Made by a program: the position numbers and the translations under genes | Shown: positions 62,976 to 64,000 of the stretch, in pieces | Position numbering within the stretch: position 1 is the first letter of the stretch | Layout of the letters: the number at the start of each line of letters is the position of its first letter | DNA from: Microtetraspora fusca | GTDB lineage: Bacteria > Actinomycetota > Actinomycetes > Streptosporangiales > Streptosporangiaceae | Direction of reading: 5' to 3' | Length of the DNA: 64,000 bases | NCBI RefSeq assembly: GCF_001570365.1 | Contig: NZ_BBYK01000039.1 | Span: 399,276 to 463,275, forward strand | The notes under the pieces: generated by a model | What the model was told of the DNA's origin: nothing | The model's input: the letters and a program-made list of their open reading frames with translations, nothing else | The model's database searches: none

Positions 62976-63602
62976 TCAGAAGGGTCCTGTGTCGCCGAAG
63001 TCGTCCCGCTTGCCGCCGGGACGCTCCCCGCGTGACTCCCCGGGCCTCAGGTACCGGCGCAGGCGTGCGCGCAGCGGTTCCCGCGTCCTCTGCTCGGGCT
63101 GGATCGGCTCTCCCACCCGACCGGTCTCTCGGGGACCTGTCACCGGCCCGCCCGCCGTCTCTCCGGGGCGTATGGTCCCTTCGGGACGGGTGGCCGTTTC
63201 ACCTCCGAGGCCACCGGCCAGGCGCTCCCGCTCCTGCTCGCCCGCGGTGTGGGCCCAGCCACGGCCGGGCTCGTTGGCCTGCTCCCAGCTCATGTCGTAG
63301 TAGCGGTAAAGCTCGCGCTCCTGCTCCACGGACAGGTGGCCGCCGGCGTCCACGTCGACGTGAGGCGCGCCCTTGACGCGCTCCTTGTCGTACGGGACCT
63401 CCACATGGTCTTCGACCAGGTCGGCGTTACGGATCGGGACGAACGTCTCGTGCGTGCCGAACAGCCCGGTCTTCACGCAGAGCCATTCCGGCTGCCCGGT
63501 GTCGTCGTCGAGGAAGACGTGTTTGACCTCGCCGAGTCGCTGCCCGCCGGTGCCCTGGACCGGGATGTCCAGCACCCGCGGGATCTGCTCCTGGGTGATC
63601 AT
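62976..63602 (-). CDS. PRC-barrel domain protein
   Basis: A 208-residue protein. The N-terminal PRC-barrel (about 5-80) reads VLDIPVQGTGGQRLGEVKHV, then WLCVKTGLFGTHETFVPI. A DUF2382-like Arg/Glu-rich linker and a Gly/Arg/Pro-rich tail (about 110-208) are disordered. Such proteins are often stress-induced in actinomycetes. A sequence resembling a sigma-B-type promoter (GTTT at 63657-63660, then GGTAGG at 63635-63640 read on the minus strand, 16 bases apart) lies upstream. GGAGGAG precedes ATG 63602. Confidence 0.83.
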   Translation of the reverse strand: MITQEQIPRVLDIPVQGTGGQRLGEVKHVFLDDDTGQPEWLCVKTGLFGTHETFVPIRNADLVEDHVEVPYDKERVKGAPHVDVDAGGHLSVEQERELYRYYDMSWEQANEPGRGWAHTAGEQERERLAGGLGGETATRPEGTIRPGETAGGPVTGPRETGRVGEPIQPEQRTREPLRARLRRYLRPGESRGERPGGKRDDFGDTGPF

Positions 63603-63936
63603 CTTCTCCTCCGTCCTTCGCTGTCCCCATCGGCCCTACCGCTGACTGTTGACGGGAAACCCGACTTACAGGACGAACCATCTAAAACTTCTGTCGCTGC
63701 TCGTGGGGGTCCTCGTCACGGACAGGGGGCGCAGCGGGCACGCCACTTCGCGCATTGCGTCCGGCTACGGGAGGGGCAGGTGTGGGCCGGTGCCCTGAAA
63801 GAGGCGTTCGGACAAGGACGGGAGGCGTTCGGACGAGGACGACACGATGCACGCCATCGCCGTGAACCGGATGCAATGCTCATGACGGGCCAGCAGGATC
63901 GAATTCCGATTGAATCCCTCGTGAGCCAGGGGGCAT
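63603..63936. other. Intergenic region at the right end
   Basis: The 334 bases upstream of the PRC-barrel gene hold its promoter. Two frames include short peptides (such as MTGQQDRIPIESLVSQGA near 63880), without family support. A direct repeat GGCGTTCGGACAAGGACGG/GGCGTTCGGACGAGGACGA sits around 63803-63841. I see no RNA gene. Confidence 0.5.
63635..63660 (-). promoter_or_regulatory. Possible stress-sigma promoter of the PRC-barrel gene
   Basis: On the minus strand GTTT, a 16-base spacer and GGTAGG resemble the GTTT-N(14-16)-GGGTAT pattern of sigma-B-like factors. It lies 33-58 bases before the start. The match is partial. Confidence 0.3.
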
Positions 63937-64000
63937 GATTCAGGCGCTCTGGCCCCTGCTGAGCCGGCTCCGCGTCGAGCGTCGCCGTGCGCCGAGTTAC
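63936..64000 (+). CDS. Possible partial gene running off the window
   Basis: From an ATG at about 63936 the frame reads MIQALWPLLSRLRVERRRAP and stays open to the last base. CAGGGGGC is just upstream and a short frame ends at the same place as ATGA. With about 22 codons visible, neither coding status nor function can be judged. Confidence 0.3.

Noticed and set aside
63682-63876. A 64-codon minus-strand frame near the right end
   Set aside because: It is Pro/Arg/His-rich without a ribosome site or family features.

Overview
The window is very GC-rich, has strongly GC-biased third codon positions and many GTG starts, and carries the actinobacterial pknB-pknA-pbpA-rodA-pstP-fhaB-fhaA block, a bacterial proteasome activator (Bpa), a GOLPH3-like protein, an LCP protein and many regulators of Streptomyces type. 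I infer an actinomycete chromosome, most likely Streptosporangiaceae or a close relative. The genus cannot be fixed from sequence reading alone.

Layout. 0.1-8.9 kb: a tightly overlapping minus-strand operon for cell-wall growth and its Ser/Thr phosphorylation control, closed by a strong terminator. 8.96-9.05 kb: tRNA-Leu. 9.3-17.6 kb: MFS transporter, two CNNM/CBS membrane proteins, LCP ligase, GOLPH3-like protein, TenA, Fpg/Nei glycosylase, HAAS-domain membrane protein. 17.6-22 kb: PadR regulator divergent from cydA-cydB (cytochrome bd), a rhodanese, and a TPP riboswitch ahead of a CytX-type NCS1 transporter. 22-28.5 kb: a lipase-3 protein lacking its serine, Ogt, a PAS-GAF-PAS histidine kinase, an RsbW-like ATPase, a 55-residue membrane protein, an OmpR-type regulator and a STAS protein. 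28.5-35 kb: polyprenol-linked glycosyltransferases and a large phosphatase-like membrane protein. 34.9-44.7 kb: pheA, serS, a cold-shock protein, HAD phosphatase, Bpa, quinone oxidoreductase and a MinD/ParA-like ATPase with a long disordered N-terminus.

44.8-52.3 kb is accessory and decayed: tRNA-Ser, two copies of a ~145 bp repeat, a frameshifted IS5-type transposase, a beheaded cupin regulator, a secreted hydrolase, a NarL-type two-component pair, two GNAT acetyltransferases, a tyrosine-recombinase fragment and another gene remnant.

52.4-57.2 kb holds the most unusual locus: a MFS exporter, a 27-codon gene whose product is three tandem heptads of the form D-[VI]-[IV]-W-[NQ]-A-P, and a divergent 1,078-residue SARP/NB-ARC/TPR regulator. 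The tiny gene has a good ribosome site, a plausible promoter containing 11-bp-spaced direct repeats, and a perfect hairpin between it and the exporter. I propose it is a peptide (signal or RiPP-like precursor) made, exported and sensed by this cassette. The product and its fate are inference.

57.5-64 kb: GNAT, HEAT-repeat protein, VOC protein, an Aer-type PAS protein without a chemoreceptor signalling domain, a 41-residue membrane protein, a YihY/BrkB membrane protein, a PRC-barrel protein, and a possible partial gene at the right edge.
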